The notes beneath the pieces are model-generated. The model searched no databases, was not told the origin of the DNA, and saw only the letters and a program-made list of their open reading frames with translations. Position numbers and translations under genes: made by a program. Shown here piece after piece: positions 56,279 to 64,000 of a stretch of DNA of 64,000 bases (positions within the stretch are counted from its first letter, which is position 1; each line of letters opens with the position of its first letter). Location: NCBI RefSeq assembly GCF_003051105.1, contig NZ_QAOO01000011.1, positions 61,869 to 125,868 on the forward strand, read 5' to 3'. The DNA is from Nitrosomonas nitrosa. Lineage in GTDB: Bacteria > Pseudomonadota > Gammaproteobacteria > Burkholderiales > Nitrosomonadaceae.

Positions 56279-57424
56279 ATGTTCGAAATCATGAATAATG
56301 AGAGTCAGGAAGCCATCATTAAAGTGGTCGGGGTTGGAGGATGTGGTGGCAATGCGGTTGACCATATGATCCTAAATGCCACGAAAGGCGTCGAATTTAT
56401 TTGTATCAATACGGATGCACAAGCGCTAAAAGGGAATCGTGCCCCTACGTTACTGCAGTTGGGTGCGGGCATTACTCGCGGGCTGGGTGCAGGTGCGAAT
56501 CCGGAAATCGGAAGAGAAGCTGCTTTGGAGGATCGCGACCGTATCGCAGAATTGATTCAGGGCGCAGATATGCTCTTCATCACAGCCGGTATGGGGGGGG
56601 GTACTGGAACAGGCGCGGCGCCGGTGGTTGCACAAATCGCCAAGGAAATGGGGATCTTGACCGTTGCGGTTGTCAGCAAACCTTTTTCATTTGAAGGGAA
56701 ACGCCTCAAAACAGCGCAAGCGGGTATGGAAGCCTTGTCGCAGCATGTTGACTCTTTGATTGTCATTCCTAATGACAAGCTGATGATGGTGCTAGGTAAC
56801 GATATCAGCATGCTCGATGCTTTCAAGGCAGCGAATGATGTGCTGTATGGTGCAGTAGCCGGAATTGCCGAAGTGATTAACTGTCCTGGGCTCGTAAACG
56901 TCGATTTTGCAGACGTGAAGACCGTTATGTCGGAAATGGGGATGGCCATGATGGGGTCAGCAGTCGCAAGCGGAGTCGATCGTGCGCGTATGGCGGCGGA
57001 ACAGGCTGTAGCCAGTCCTTTGCTAGAGGAAATCACCTTGTCGGGTGCGCGCGGGGTATTGGTAAATATCACCGCCAGCTCCGGTATGAAGATGCGCGAA
57101 GTTCATGAAGTCATGAACACGGTCAAAGAATTGACCGCAGAAGACGCCACTGTCATCGTCGGTACCGTGATCGATGAAGAAATGGGCGAGAATCTGCGGG
57201 TAACGCTGGTAGCAACCGGTTTGGGTAGCATTACACAAGCGCAGGCTAGACCGCTTACCGTCATTCATACGCGCACAGGAACCGATGACCGTTCATCGTC
57301 GATGTTCGATGAACCTGCAGTTATGCGTACTGGCAGGAGAGGGAATGCGACAGTTGCGGCAATGCAACAATCTGGTGTTGATCCGATGGATATACCGGCT
57401 TTTTTGCGAAGACAAGCAGATTGA
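56279..57424 (+). CDS. ftsZ: Cell division GTPase FtsZ
   Basis: 381 residues. GTP-binding VGGCGGNAVDHM, the tubulin signature GGGTGTG (106-112), NVDFADVKTVM (T7 loop region) and the C-terminal peptide DIPAFLRRQ (371-379) that binds FtsA and ZipA. It polymerises into the Z ring. Last gene of the cluster; an intrinsic hairpin follows. lpxC, which follows ftsZ in many proteobacteria, is not here. Confidence 0.97.
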   Translation: MFEIMNNESQEAIIKVVGVGGCGGNAVDHMILNATKGVEFICINTDAQALKGNRAPTLLQLGAGITRGLGAGANPEIGREAALEDRDRIAELIQGADMLFITAGMGGGTGTGAAPVVAQIAKEMGILTVAVVSKPFSFEGKRLKTAQAGMEALSQHVDSLIVIPNDKLMMVLGNDISMLDAFKAANDVLYGAVAGIAEVINCPGLVNVDFADVKTVMSEMGMAMMGSAVASGVDRARMAAEQAVASPLLEEITLSGARGVLVNITASSGMKMREVHEVMNTVKELTAEDATVIVGTVIDEEMGENLRVTLVATGLGSITQAQARPLTVIHTRTGTDDRSSSMFDEPAVMRTGRRGNATVAAMQQSGVDPMDIPAFLRRQAD

Positions 57425-57495
57425 TTGCAAAATCAGAACCAGCATCTCGTACGGTAGCATGATTTCAACTGGGTAATTCCTTAATGCATAGTGGG

Positions 57496-57526
57496 CTGCC
57501 TCTGTTGATTGCAGCAGAGGCAGTTT
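57496..57526 (+). terminator. Hairpin terminator after ftsZ
   Basis: CTGCCTCTGTTG (57496-57507), loop ATTG, CAGCAGAGGCAG (57512-57523), with one G-U pair in a 12-bp stem, then TTT. The U-tract is short, so efficiency is uncertain, but position 70 nt after ftsZ fits the end of the dcw transcript. Confidence 0.7.
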
Positions 57527-57624
57527 CACGCAGTGAAAATTATTTGTCCTGATCACCAATAAAAGAGTATCGTTAACGCTAGGGAAGGACGCGCTCTCAT
57601 CCTTAGATTGGCGATAACCTTATT

Positions 57625-57771
57625 TCAAACGTTGCCCAACCGATAGGGTGATAGAAGGGCGCTGTCTTTGTATTCAAAGCGCTTGCAGCGTGTTTCTGTC
57701 GCTGCTATTGCTGCTTTAATCTCATCCTCGCGATCAAAATCAATGATCTTCAGATTATTGATCTCACACCC
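57625..57771 (-). pseudogene. Coding-looking leftward fragment without start codon
   Basis: Between stop codons the frame reads about 48 residues with protein-like character (KIIDFDREDEIKAAIAATE, then CKRFEYKDSALLSPYRLGNV and stop). No ATG, GTG or TTG start is present. It may be the remnant 3' end of a gene disrupted here. The family was not recognised. Confidence 0.3.
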
Positions 57772-57813
57772 CTAAATTAATAAGTACGTCCTAATTCCAG
57801 GTTGAGAGAAAGG

Positions 57814-57827
57814 TTGATTAAGATCAA
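57814..57827. promoter_or_regulatory. FNR/ANR-type box, perfect consensus
   Basis: TTGATTAAGATCAA matches TTGAT-N4-ATCAA at all ten fixed positions. It is 84 bp upstream of the small lipoprotein start, a usual distance for activation under low oxygen. CRP-type proteins with related half-sites are an alternative. Confidence 0.65.
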
Positions 57828-57910
57828 AGTTCCACGTCACGATCACCCATATCATCTAGACGTAACTTAAAAAAAACGATCCCAATCATATTTACATTAA
57901 AGGATACCCC

Positions 57911-58099
57911 ATGAAATTTACTTACGTATTTACCTTTGTTTCTTTACTGGTATTAGTAGGTTGCGGTAAACCATCTGCACCGGAATCTCCCGATCCTTCG
58001 ACATACGGGCAAACGATCCAGCCGTTCCATCAAATACCGTCGGGTGATCAGGAGGGAGGAGGAAAAGCAAGGTCGGTCACCGAAAAGTCATCTTACTGA
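57911..58099 (+). CDS. Small lipoprotein
   Basis: 62 residues. Signal peptide MKFTYVFTFVSLLVLVG with lipobox LVGC (Cys18), then a short Pro/Ser/Gly-rich tail. AAAGGA lies about 6 nt before the ATG. It lacks the GPLYLP-type pattern of LptM, so it is not that protein. A perfect FNR-type box and CGTCCTAATT lie upstream, suggesting control by oxygen. It resembles the lipoprotein at 6481-6639 only in plan and upstream element. Function unknown. Confidence 0.75.
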   Translation: MKFTYVFTFVSLLVLVGCGKPSAPESPDPSTYGQTIQPFHQIPSGDQEGGGKARSVTEKSSY

Positions 58100-58171
58100 A
58101 AATAGTATCAGACACCCATACAATGCGAAGGAATAGGGTGCAAAGCAGAATGAGCAATTTCTAATTTGCCA

Positions 58172-58234
58172 ATGGCATGGGGCCGCGCATGAGAAGTATT
58201 TCTCGTTGGCTACGGTAAGGCTGCCTCATGCCAT
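58172..58234. repeat. Long imperfect inverted repeat between the lipoprotein gene and mutL
   Basis: Outer arms ATGGCATGGGGC (58172-58183) and GCCTCATGCCAT (58223-58234) pair at 12 positions with one G-U. Inside is a second hairpin GAGAA-GTAT-TTCTC (58191-58204). It may be a structured RNA, a repeat unit or a terminator region for the convergent genes. Confidence 0.5.
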
Positions 58235-58294
58235 GATTCGACTTAATCCCTATACGTCGCAACACAAGCCGATTGAACTACCAGCCGTTATTGT

Positions 58295-60070
58295 TTATTT
58301 TCCGCGCATAAACAGTTTATCCAGTTCAACGAGGCTGAAGCTGAACCAGGTGGGTCTGCCGTGATTACATTGATCTGAGCGCTCCGTCGTCTCCATTTCG
58401 CGCAAGAGTGCATTCATTTCCATATTCGTCAACTGCCGGTTGGCACGGACAGCCCCATGACAGGCCATTGTCGCCAGCAGTTCGTTCCGTTTGTTAGCCA
58501 GAAGCTGGCTCGCGCCAAATTCGCGAATTTCTGCTAACACATCGCGCGCAAGTTGGATGGCATTTGCCTGTTGTAACACCGTGGGTAGCGCCCGGACAAC
58601 CAAGGAAGTGGGAGAAAGCACTGCGATTTCAAAGCCTAACTGATTGAGTAAAGCAGGGTGTTCCTCGACGGTGGCAACATCAAGTGGGTCAGCCTGAAAG
58701 CTTTCCGGGATAAGCAGGGGTTGCATCGATAAAGTTTGTTGATCGAGCGCCGTTTTGAGCTTTTCATAAACCACGCGCTCATGTGCAGCGTGCATGTCGA
58801 CAACAATCAGCCCGTGTTCATTCTGCGCGAGGATATAAATGCCGTGAAGTAGGCCCAATGCAAAGCCAAGCGGCGGTATGTGCGGAGCCGATACGGCGAT
58901 TGGGTTACTGGGCTGTACTTCAGGTAAGGAGGGCTTGTCACCAAATAAGGTTTGATAAAAAGCGGGGGGTTGCGTAACGCTGTCGAGGGGTAAATTTGTT
59001 TGTTGTGAATAAATTCTAGGCGCACGTTTGACAGCATGAGCAGCTGGTGGCGTGATCGTGGAAGTCGGTGTGTCGGCTTGACGTGAAGGGGTGGCGAGTA
59101 CTTTGTTGATGCTGTGGAAAATGAATTGATGGATGGCTCGGGCATCGCGAAAACGGACCTCCGTTTTGGTCGGATGAACATTGACATCGACATTCTCGGG
59201 GTTGATTTCAAGGTAGAGTACGAAAGCGGGATGGCGCTCTAGGTGCAATACATCGCGATAGGCTTCACGCAAGGCGTGAGCCACGAGTTTATCCCGCACA
59301 TAACGCCCATTGACGAAAAAATACTGCATATCGCGTGTGGCGCGTGAATAGGCAGGCAAAGCAACCCTGCCTTGCAAGCGGATATCTGCCGCACTTTCGG
59401 AAACGAAAGCCGATGTGTGGCTGAATTCTTCCCCTAGGACTGCAGCAATACGCTTGTTGACGTCGGTGATGTGTAAATGGCTGCGGGTTTTGCCATTGTG
59501 TTGCAAACTTAAGGCAATGTCAGCATGCGAAAGGGCAATACGCCTATAGACTTCTTCACAATGCGCAAACTCGGTTGCTTCAGTTTTTAGGAATTTGCGG
59601 CGCGCCGGTAGGTTGAAGAAAAGATCGCGAATTTCCAGCGTGGTCCCTTGGGTGCGGGCAGTGGGTTCAGGTGCGACAAGGTGACCTCCTTCTGCCTGGA
59701 TATGCCATGCATGCTGATCGCTGGCATGGTAGCTTGATAATAATAAGCGGGAGACTGCGCCGATACTGGCAAGCGCTTCGCCCCGGAAACCTAGACTGGT
59801 TATTTTTAGCAAATCTTCCTGGGTACTGATTTTGCTGGTTGCGTGGCGTGCAAGCGCAAGAGGAAGATCGCTTCGAGCAATGCCTTTTCCATTATCTGCC
59901 ACACGTATCAATTTAAGGCCACCTTGGTCAATTTGCACCGTGATGTCCGTTGCACCTGCGTCGATACTGTTCTCAAGAATTTCTTTTAGGGCGGAGGCGG
60001 GGCGCTCAATGACTTCGCCTGCTGCAATTTGGTTGATAAGCGTATCGGGGAGTAGCTTGATTGCATTCAT
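58295..60070 (-). CDS. mutL: DNA mismatch repair protein MutL
   Basis: 591 residues from the ATG giving MNAIKLLPDTLINQIAAGEV; the open frame to 60112 would need a TTG. GHKL ATPase motifs: ENSIDAG (33-39), DNGKGI (59-64), GFRGEAL. The C-terminal domain contains DMHAAHERVVYE (about 424-435), matching the endonuclease motif DQHAx2Ex4E except Met for Gln, so this MutL is probably a nicking enzyme, as in bacteria without MutH. Convergent with the small lipoprotein gene. Confidence 0.95.
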   Translation of the reverse strand: MNAIKLLPDTLINQIAAGEVIERPASALKEILENSIDAGATDITVQIDQGGLKLIRVADNGKGIARSDLPLALARHATSKISTQEDLLKITSLGFRGEALASIGAVSRLLLSSYHASDQHAWHIQAEGGHLVAPEPTARTQGTTLEIRDLFFNLPARRKFLKTEATEFAHCEEVYRRIALSHADIALSLQHNGKTRSHLHITDVNKRIAAVLGEEFSHTSAFVSESAADIRLQGRVALPAYSRATRDMQYFFVNGRYVRDKLVAHALREAYRDVLHLERHPAFVLYLEINPENVDVNVHPTKTEVRFRDARAIHQFIFHSINKVLATPSRQADTPTSTITPPAAHAVKRAPRIYSQQTNLPLDSVTQPPAFYQTLFGDKPSLPEVQPSNPIAVSAPHIPPLGFALGLLHGIYILAQNEHGLIVVDMHAAHERVVYEKLKTALDQQTLSMQPLLIPESFQADPLDVATVEEHPALLNQLGFEIAVLSPTSLVVRALPTVLQQANAIQLARDVLAEIREFGASQLLANKRNELLATMACHGAVRANRQLTNMEMNALLREMETTERSDQCNHGRPTWFSFSLVELDKLFMRGK

Positions 60071-60294
60071 ACTTGAACAAATAGAAATTTCATGATCATT
60101 ATTTTGCCTCAAAGTTATGATACCCTTGGTAGAAAATCACTTTCGTGATTCAAAAATATTTTGGCGATCTTTTGCTTGAGCATGAACGGTTAGCACAAGC
60201 AAGAGATATGGATTGAACACAGCATGACGATTGTTTAAATAACCTATTATGCCATCCTGGGAGATGGTTTTTTTGATATCGATATAGGAATACC

Positions 60295-60954
60295 ATGACG
60301 CAAGATGAACAAAAACGTGCAGCTGCACAAGCTGCCATCCCACATATCCCGATCGGAGCCATTATCGGAGTAGGAACCGGTTCCACCGCTAATTATTTCA
60401 TCGATGAACTTGCTAAAATCAAGCATAAAATCGAAGGCGCCGTTGCCAGTTCCGAAGCAACGGCGCAACGCTTGAGTAAACATGGTATTGATGTGTTGGA
60501 TCTCAATATGGTGACGGATATACCCGTTTATGTCGACGGTGCGGATGAAATCACCAAGCACTTGCATATGATCAAAGGCGGTGGCGGCGCATTGACTCGC
60601 GAAAAAATCGTGTCAGCGGTCGCCAGGAAATTTATTTGCATTGCAGACCAGAGTAAGCTCGTGGATATACTGGGAACGTTTCCGCTACCGGTTGAAGTCA
60701 TTCCGATGGCACGTAGCTATGTTGCGCGCGAAATTACGCTGTTAGGTGGCCATCCCGCATTACGGCAAGATTTTGTCACGGATAATGGTAATGTCATTCT
60801 GGATGTGCATGGTCTGCAGATCATGAATCCGGTTGAATTGGAGACGACGCTTAACCAAATTGTAGGTGTCGTCACCAATGGATTGTTTGCTCGCAAAGGT
60901 GCGGATGTCTTACTGCTCGGAACCGACAAAGGTATTGAGACGATCACAGTTTAG
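60295..60954 (+). CDS. rpiA: Ribose-5-phosphate isomerase A
   Basis: 219 residues. [15 protein letters not shown] near the N-terminus, [14 protein letters not shown], the acidic YVDGADEIT with the catalytic Asp, and [12 protein letters not shown]. It interconverts ribulose- and ribose-5-phosphate in the pentose phosphate and Calvin pathways. If the host is an autotroph, it serves carbon fixation. Start [18 protein letters not shown]. phoU begins 76 nt later and may be co-transcribed. Confidence 0.96.
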   Translation: MTQDEQKRAAAQAAIPHIPIGAIIGVGTGSTANYFIDELAKIKHKIEGAVASSEATAQRLSKHGIDVLDLNMVTDIPVYVDGADEITKHLHMIKGGGGALTREKIVSAVARKFICIADQSKLVDILGTFPLPVEVIPMARSYVAREITLLGGHPALRQDFVTDNGNVILDVHGLQIMNPVELETTLNQIVGVVTNGLFARKGADVLLLGTDKGIETITV

Positions 60955-61030
60955 TTTGTATATGATCGGTAAATTGATCACGCGATAGTTAGCGCAAAGC
61001 AGTTATATCTGGCTTATCAGAAGGTACGAT

Positions 61031-61738
61031 ATGATTAATAAAGAACATATTTCAAAAAGATTTGATGCGGATCTCGAAGAAGTACGCACACGTGTGTTGC
61101 AAATGGGGGGATTCGTCGAGGAGCAGATTGAGCGTGCGATAGAAGCGCTAGTCGATGGAAACGAAAGTATTATCGACCAGGTCGTTGCCAATGACCATCG
61201 CGTCAACGCCATGGAAGTATCGATCGATGAAATCTGTAATCAGATAATTGCACGCCGACAACCAACGGCCAGCGATTTGCGCATGATCATGACCGTGATC
61301 AAAACCATCACCGATTTGGAGCGGATTGGCGATGAAGCGGCAAAAATTGCCCGTATGGCACGATTGATTTATTCAACCGACAAATTACATACACCCCGTT
61401 TCTCTGAAATCAAACATGTCGCCAAAATCGCTTTGGACATGCTTCATCAAGCACTCGATGCGTTTGCTCGATTGGATCTGAACGCCGCAGCGCATATCGT
61501 GCGACAAGACGAGTTGGTGGATGAAGAGTTCCGGGCTATATTGCGCCAACTGATTACTTTCATGATGGAAGATCCGCGTAAAATATCAACTTCGCTGGAA
61601 ATTTTATTTATCGCAAAAGCGATCGAGCGTATTGGCGACCACGCAAAAAACATGTCTGAATATGTAGTGTATATGGTCAAAGGCAAGGATGTACGCCATG
61701 TGACGGCAGATGAAATTGAGCGCGAAATCAAGAGCTAG
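61031..61738 (+). CDS. phoU: Phosphate-specific transport regulator PhoU
   Basis: 235 residues, all helical, with two PhoU repeats: about 15-115 (MGGFVEEQIERAIEALVDG, TDLERIGDEAAKIAR) and 120-220 (AKAIERIGDHAKNMSEYVVYM). PhoU links the Pst transporter to PhoR and restrains the Pho response. No pst or phoBR genes are in the window; ppx lies 112 nt downstream on the same strand. Cytosolic, membrane-associated. Confidence 0.95.
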   Translation: MINKEHISKRFDADLEEVRTRVLQMGGFVEEQIERAIEALVDGNESIIDQVVANDHRVNAMEVSIDEICNQIIARRQPTASDLRMIMTVIKTITDLERIGDEAAKIARMARLIYSTDKLHTPRFSEIKHVAKIALDMLHQALDAFARLDLNAAAHIVRQDELVDEEFRAILRQLITFMMEDPRKISTSLEILFIAKAIERIGDHAKNMSEYVVYMVKGKDVRHVTADEIEREIKS

Positions 61739-61850
61739 TACCGTGAAATATATTTTCAGGTATTTTCTTTGCTGAGTTTTCGTACACCGTTCGCAATTTA
61801 CCTGGATGATTTTTGTGTGTTAGCCGTGGAATAGGAGAGAGGCATAGCGG

Positions 61851-63368
61851 ATGCGTGAATATTCTACTCTGGCGGCTGTGGATCTGGGTTCCAATAGTTT
61901 TCACTTGCAAGTCGCTCGGGTTGTAGATAAGCAACTCTACCCATTGGATAGCTTGAAAGAAATGGTACGTTTGGCTGCTGGGCTCACTGCCGATAAGATA
62001 TTGGATGACGCCTCTCAGATGCGCGCTTTGGATTGTTTGAGACGATTTGGCGAGCGACTGCGTGGATTCCCGACGCATGCAGTACGCGTGGTCGGCACTA
62101 ATTCACTCCGGGTGGCCAAGAATGCCGCTCAGTTTCTGAGAAAAGCGGAAGCGGAACTGGGATTTCCTATCGAGGTAATTGCTGGGCATGAGGAAGCGCG
62201 TCTTATTTACCTTGGCGTGGCGCATAGCTTACCTGCTTCCGATAATAACCGCCTGATCATGGACATAGGAGGCGGGTCGACAGAATTCATCATAGGCAGT
62301 CGTCTCGAGCCAAACAAGCTGGAAAGTCTGTATATGGGGTGCGTCAGCCACAGTTTACGTTATTTTCCAGATGGCAGGATCACCAAAGGAGCCTTGAAAC
62401 GCGCCGAACTTGCTGCACAAACCGAAATACAAGGTATTTCTACAGAGTTTTCCGCAGCCCAATGGCAGGAAGCCTACGGTTCGTCAGGAACTGCGCGGGC
62501 ATTGGGGCGTATCCTGAGATTGAATAACTACGTCGATAGTAATCAATCAGAGGGCATCACTTTGGATGGCCTGGAAAGATTCCGTGAATATCTCCTTAAG
62601 GCAGGTGATAGCAAAAAACTAGCGATAGCAGGGTTACATCCTGAACGCGCCCCTGTGATTGCTGGGGGCTTTGCCATCATGTTCGCCGCATTCAAAGAAC
62701 TTGGCATCGAGCGTATGCTCTTAACAACTGGAGCGTTGCGGCAAGGCGTGCTCTACGACATGCTTGGCCGGTTTCATAACGAGGATATGCGCGAGATATC
62801 GGTGCAGCAGTTCATGCAGCGTTATCGTATCGATCCCGTTCAAGCCACACGAATAGAATCGCTCTGCATGCAATTGGGAAGGCAGCTGTTGGCCGACTAT
62901 CCCGACGAGGAAGCAGTGGAGGATGCGTTGCGTTTATTGTCTTGGGCAGCGCGACTGCACGAAGTGGGGATTTCAGTTGCCCATTCTGGTTATCACAAAC
63001 ATTCTGCTTATATTCTTGGTAATGCGGACATACCCGGTTTTTCCAAAATGGAGCAAATGCAGCTCAGCCAGCTCGTGCTTGCTCATCAAGGCTCGCTAAG
63101 CAAAGTAAGTGAATTTCTGATAAATCCCATCAGTTTGGCTCAGTCCCTCGCGCTGCGGCTAGCGACGATTTTTTATCGTAGCCGCACCAATATCAAATTG
63201 CCCCGCATAAAAATACGAGGTGGAAAGGATGCGTTTGAGCTGTTTATTTCACCCGCATGGCTAGACGACAACCCATTGACGGAAACGCTGTTGCGCGCAG
63301 AAGTTGAAGAATGGAGTGCATTGAAAATCAATTTCCATATTCAAGGGTATGCTCAAGAAAAAGGATAG
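61851..63368 (+). CDS. ppx: Exopolyphosphatase / guanosine pentaphosphate phosphohydrolase family
   Basis: 505 residues of the Ppx/GppA family. AAVDLGSNSFHLQVARV is the phosphate-binding loop, IMDIGGGSTEFIIG the second, with GSSGTARALG and GLHPERAPVIAGG in the middle and an HD-like helical C-terminal domain (about 315-500). It releases phosphate from polyphosphate or pppGpp. Ppx is preferred by length and its phoU neighbour, but GppA cannot be excluded. GAGAGG precedes the ATG. Confidence 0.92.
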   Translation: MREYSTLAAVDLGSNSFHLQVARVVDKQLYPLDSLKEMVRLAAGLTADKILDDASQMRALDCLRRFGERLRGFPTHAVRVVGTNSLRVAKNAAQFLRKAEAELGFPIEVIAGHEEARLIYLGVAHSLPASDNNRLIMDIGGGSTEFIIGSRLEPNKLESLYMGCVSHSLRYFPDGRITKGALKRAELAAQTEIQGISTEFSAAQWQEAYGSSGTARALGRILRLNNYVDSNQSEGITLDGLERFREYLLKAGDSKKLAIAGLHPERAPVIAGGFAIMFAAFKELGIERMLLTTGALRQGVLYDMLGRFHNEDMREISVQQFMQRYRIDPVQATRIESLCMQLGRQLLADYPDEEAVEDALRLLSWAARLHEVGISVAHSGYHKHSAYILGNADIPGFSKMEQMQLSQLVLAHQGSLSKVSEFLINPISLAQSLALRLATIFYRSRTNIKLPRIKIRGGKDAFELFISPAWLDDNPLTETLLRAEVEEWSALKINFHIQGYAQEKG

Positions 63369-63394
63369 TTCGTTACGGAAACAGGGCTATGTAA

Positions 63395-63859
63395 TTAGCG
63401 TTGCCAGCATTCTGCTGCTGTTAATGACGTACCTTCACCTTTGATGCCCTTGTTTCCGGTATGCGTGAGCGTCAACGTGCCGCATGCGTCATTGGCCATC
63501 GAGCCTGTCGGAATAGCCTCCAAGGTATAAGTATTTTGTGTCAGTGTGCCGGTAGTAAACTGGATAGTGTATTTTGCACTTCCGGTTTTGGGGGACTGAG
63601 TGACCGGCAAGGTGAAATTGGTCGCATCGCTTTTCCGGTCATAGCGATTCGCTTCAGTATAATTGCGTTCCAGCAACTGAGCCATTTCCAGCAAAATACC
63701 CTTCGCTTCTGCTCGGTGGGTACGACGAACATGTTCTTGATAGGCGGGGAGAGCAATTGCACCTAGAATACCGATGATTGCAACAGTCATCATCAACTCA
63801 ATCAGGGTAAGCCCTCGTAATCTCTTTTTTGGCGGCATCGGCATCGTTGGCTCGTTCAT
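63395..63859 (-). CDS. Type IV pilin-like protein (PilE/minor pilin)
   Basis: 154 residues. Prepilin peptidase site [13 protein letters not shown] with Glu at +5, then a hydrophobic helix ([21 protein letters not shown]). The C-terminal half ends with a disulfide pair (ACGTL and ECWQR) that closes the D-region loop, as in PilE-like pilins. It is processed at the inner membrane and assembled into type IV pili or a pseudopilus. Several Met codons precede the cleavage site, so the exact start is uncertain. No other pil gene is in the window. Confidence 0.88.
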   Translation of the reverse strand: MNEPTMPMPPKKRLRGLTLIELMMTVAIIGILGAIALPAYQEHVRRTHRAEAKGILLEMAQLLERNYTEANRYDRKSDATNFTLPVTQSPKTGSAKYTIQFTTGTLTQNTYTLEAIPTGSMANDACGTLTLTHTGNKGIKGEGTSLTAAECWQR

Positions 63860-63968
63860 TCTTATAGCATTAAAAGCATCAATTATCGCATAACTTGTCA
63901 GCTACCAGGGTAAATTTGTTCACTAATCAATCATAATCAAATTCAGAAAGTTATTTAAAGATCTGGAC

Positions 63969-63998
63969 AAAAGAGCACTTTCAGTGTAAAAAGTGCTC
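63969..63998 (-). terminator. Intrinsic terminator for a leftward gene beyond the window
   Basis: GAGCACTTT (63973-63981) pairs with AAAGTGCTC (63990-63998), a 9-bp stem. Read leftward it is followed by TTTT. It should end a transcript entering from the right edge. Confidence 0.6.
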
Positions 63999-64000
63999 AT

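Larger units (their letters stand above)
57425..57910. other. Intergenic region after ftsZ
   Basis: 486 nt. It contains a terminator-like hairpin (57496-57526), a leftward coding-looking fragment without start (57625-57771), the element CGTCCTAATT (57787-57796) and a perfect FNR-type box (57814-57827). The rest is AT-rich promoter-like DNA. Confidence 0.6.

Noticed and set aside
1..64000. CRISPR arrays, rRNA, intact insertion sequences, prophage genes
   Set aside because: No regular spaced repeats, rRNA sequence, full transposase or phage structural genes were found on reading both strands.

Overview
The window looks like a chromosomal stretch of a betaproteobacterium, most likely in or near the Nitrosomonadaceae. 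This rests on gene order (gpmA / EnvC-like / ctpA / moeB beside rhodanese-grxC-secB-gpsA; hupB / tRNA-Val / tRNA-Asp / ppiD / fabI; a full mraZ-to-ftsZ cluster), moderate GC and protein character. It is inference, not a database result. No intact insertion sequence, prophage, CRISPR array or rRNA was found.

Left part (1-15,640), accessory and stress genes: the 3' end of a kinase/P-loop protein, a YaiI/DUF188 protein, rhlE, a nitroreductase and a FixL/FixJ-like two-component pair. Then come a tiny lipoprotein, a CBS protein paired with a hibernation-factor/cold-shock fusion, and a large ACP / acyl-AMP ligase / PlsC fusion. A rightward run follows: DUF2934, a PAS-like protein, Hsp20 and three proteins not recognised here, ending with a UMF1-type MFS transporter. 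Three intergenic regions here (before the nitroreductase, before the kinase and before the DUF2934-PAS-Hsp20 run) share a tandem motif of two TACGTAT-like heptamers with 10-bp spacing. They may be operators of the FixJ-like regulator.

Middle (15,640-39,300): a TIGR04073-type secreted protein, a beta-barrel-like protein, catalase, an 880-bp gene-poor stretch holding a short inverted-repeat element, a Tat-exported PhoX-like phosphatase, CrcB with DUF190, an MsbA-like ABC exporter and MoeB. After these lie a periplasmic protease with a degenerate LytM activator, phosphoglycerate mutase, and the rhodanese-like / glutaredoxin / SecB / SH3 / GpsA run. HU, two tRNAs, PpiD and FabI follow, then a peptide-type ABC substrate-binding protein and one permease without partner genes, and an AlkA-type glycosylase.

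Right part (39,300-64,000): the complete division and cell-wall cluster mraZ-rsmH-ftsL-ftsI-murE-murF-mraY-murD-ftsW-murG-murC-murB-ddl-ftsQ-ftsA-ftsZ, tightly packed with many 1-11 nt overlaps. It is preceded by a recognisable promoter and a 10-bp-phased set of MraZ boxes. A hairpin follows ftsZ, then a small lipoprotein with a perfect FNR/ANR-type box, mutL, rpiA, phoU, ppx and a type IV pilin.
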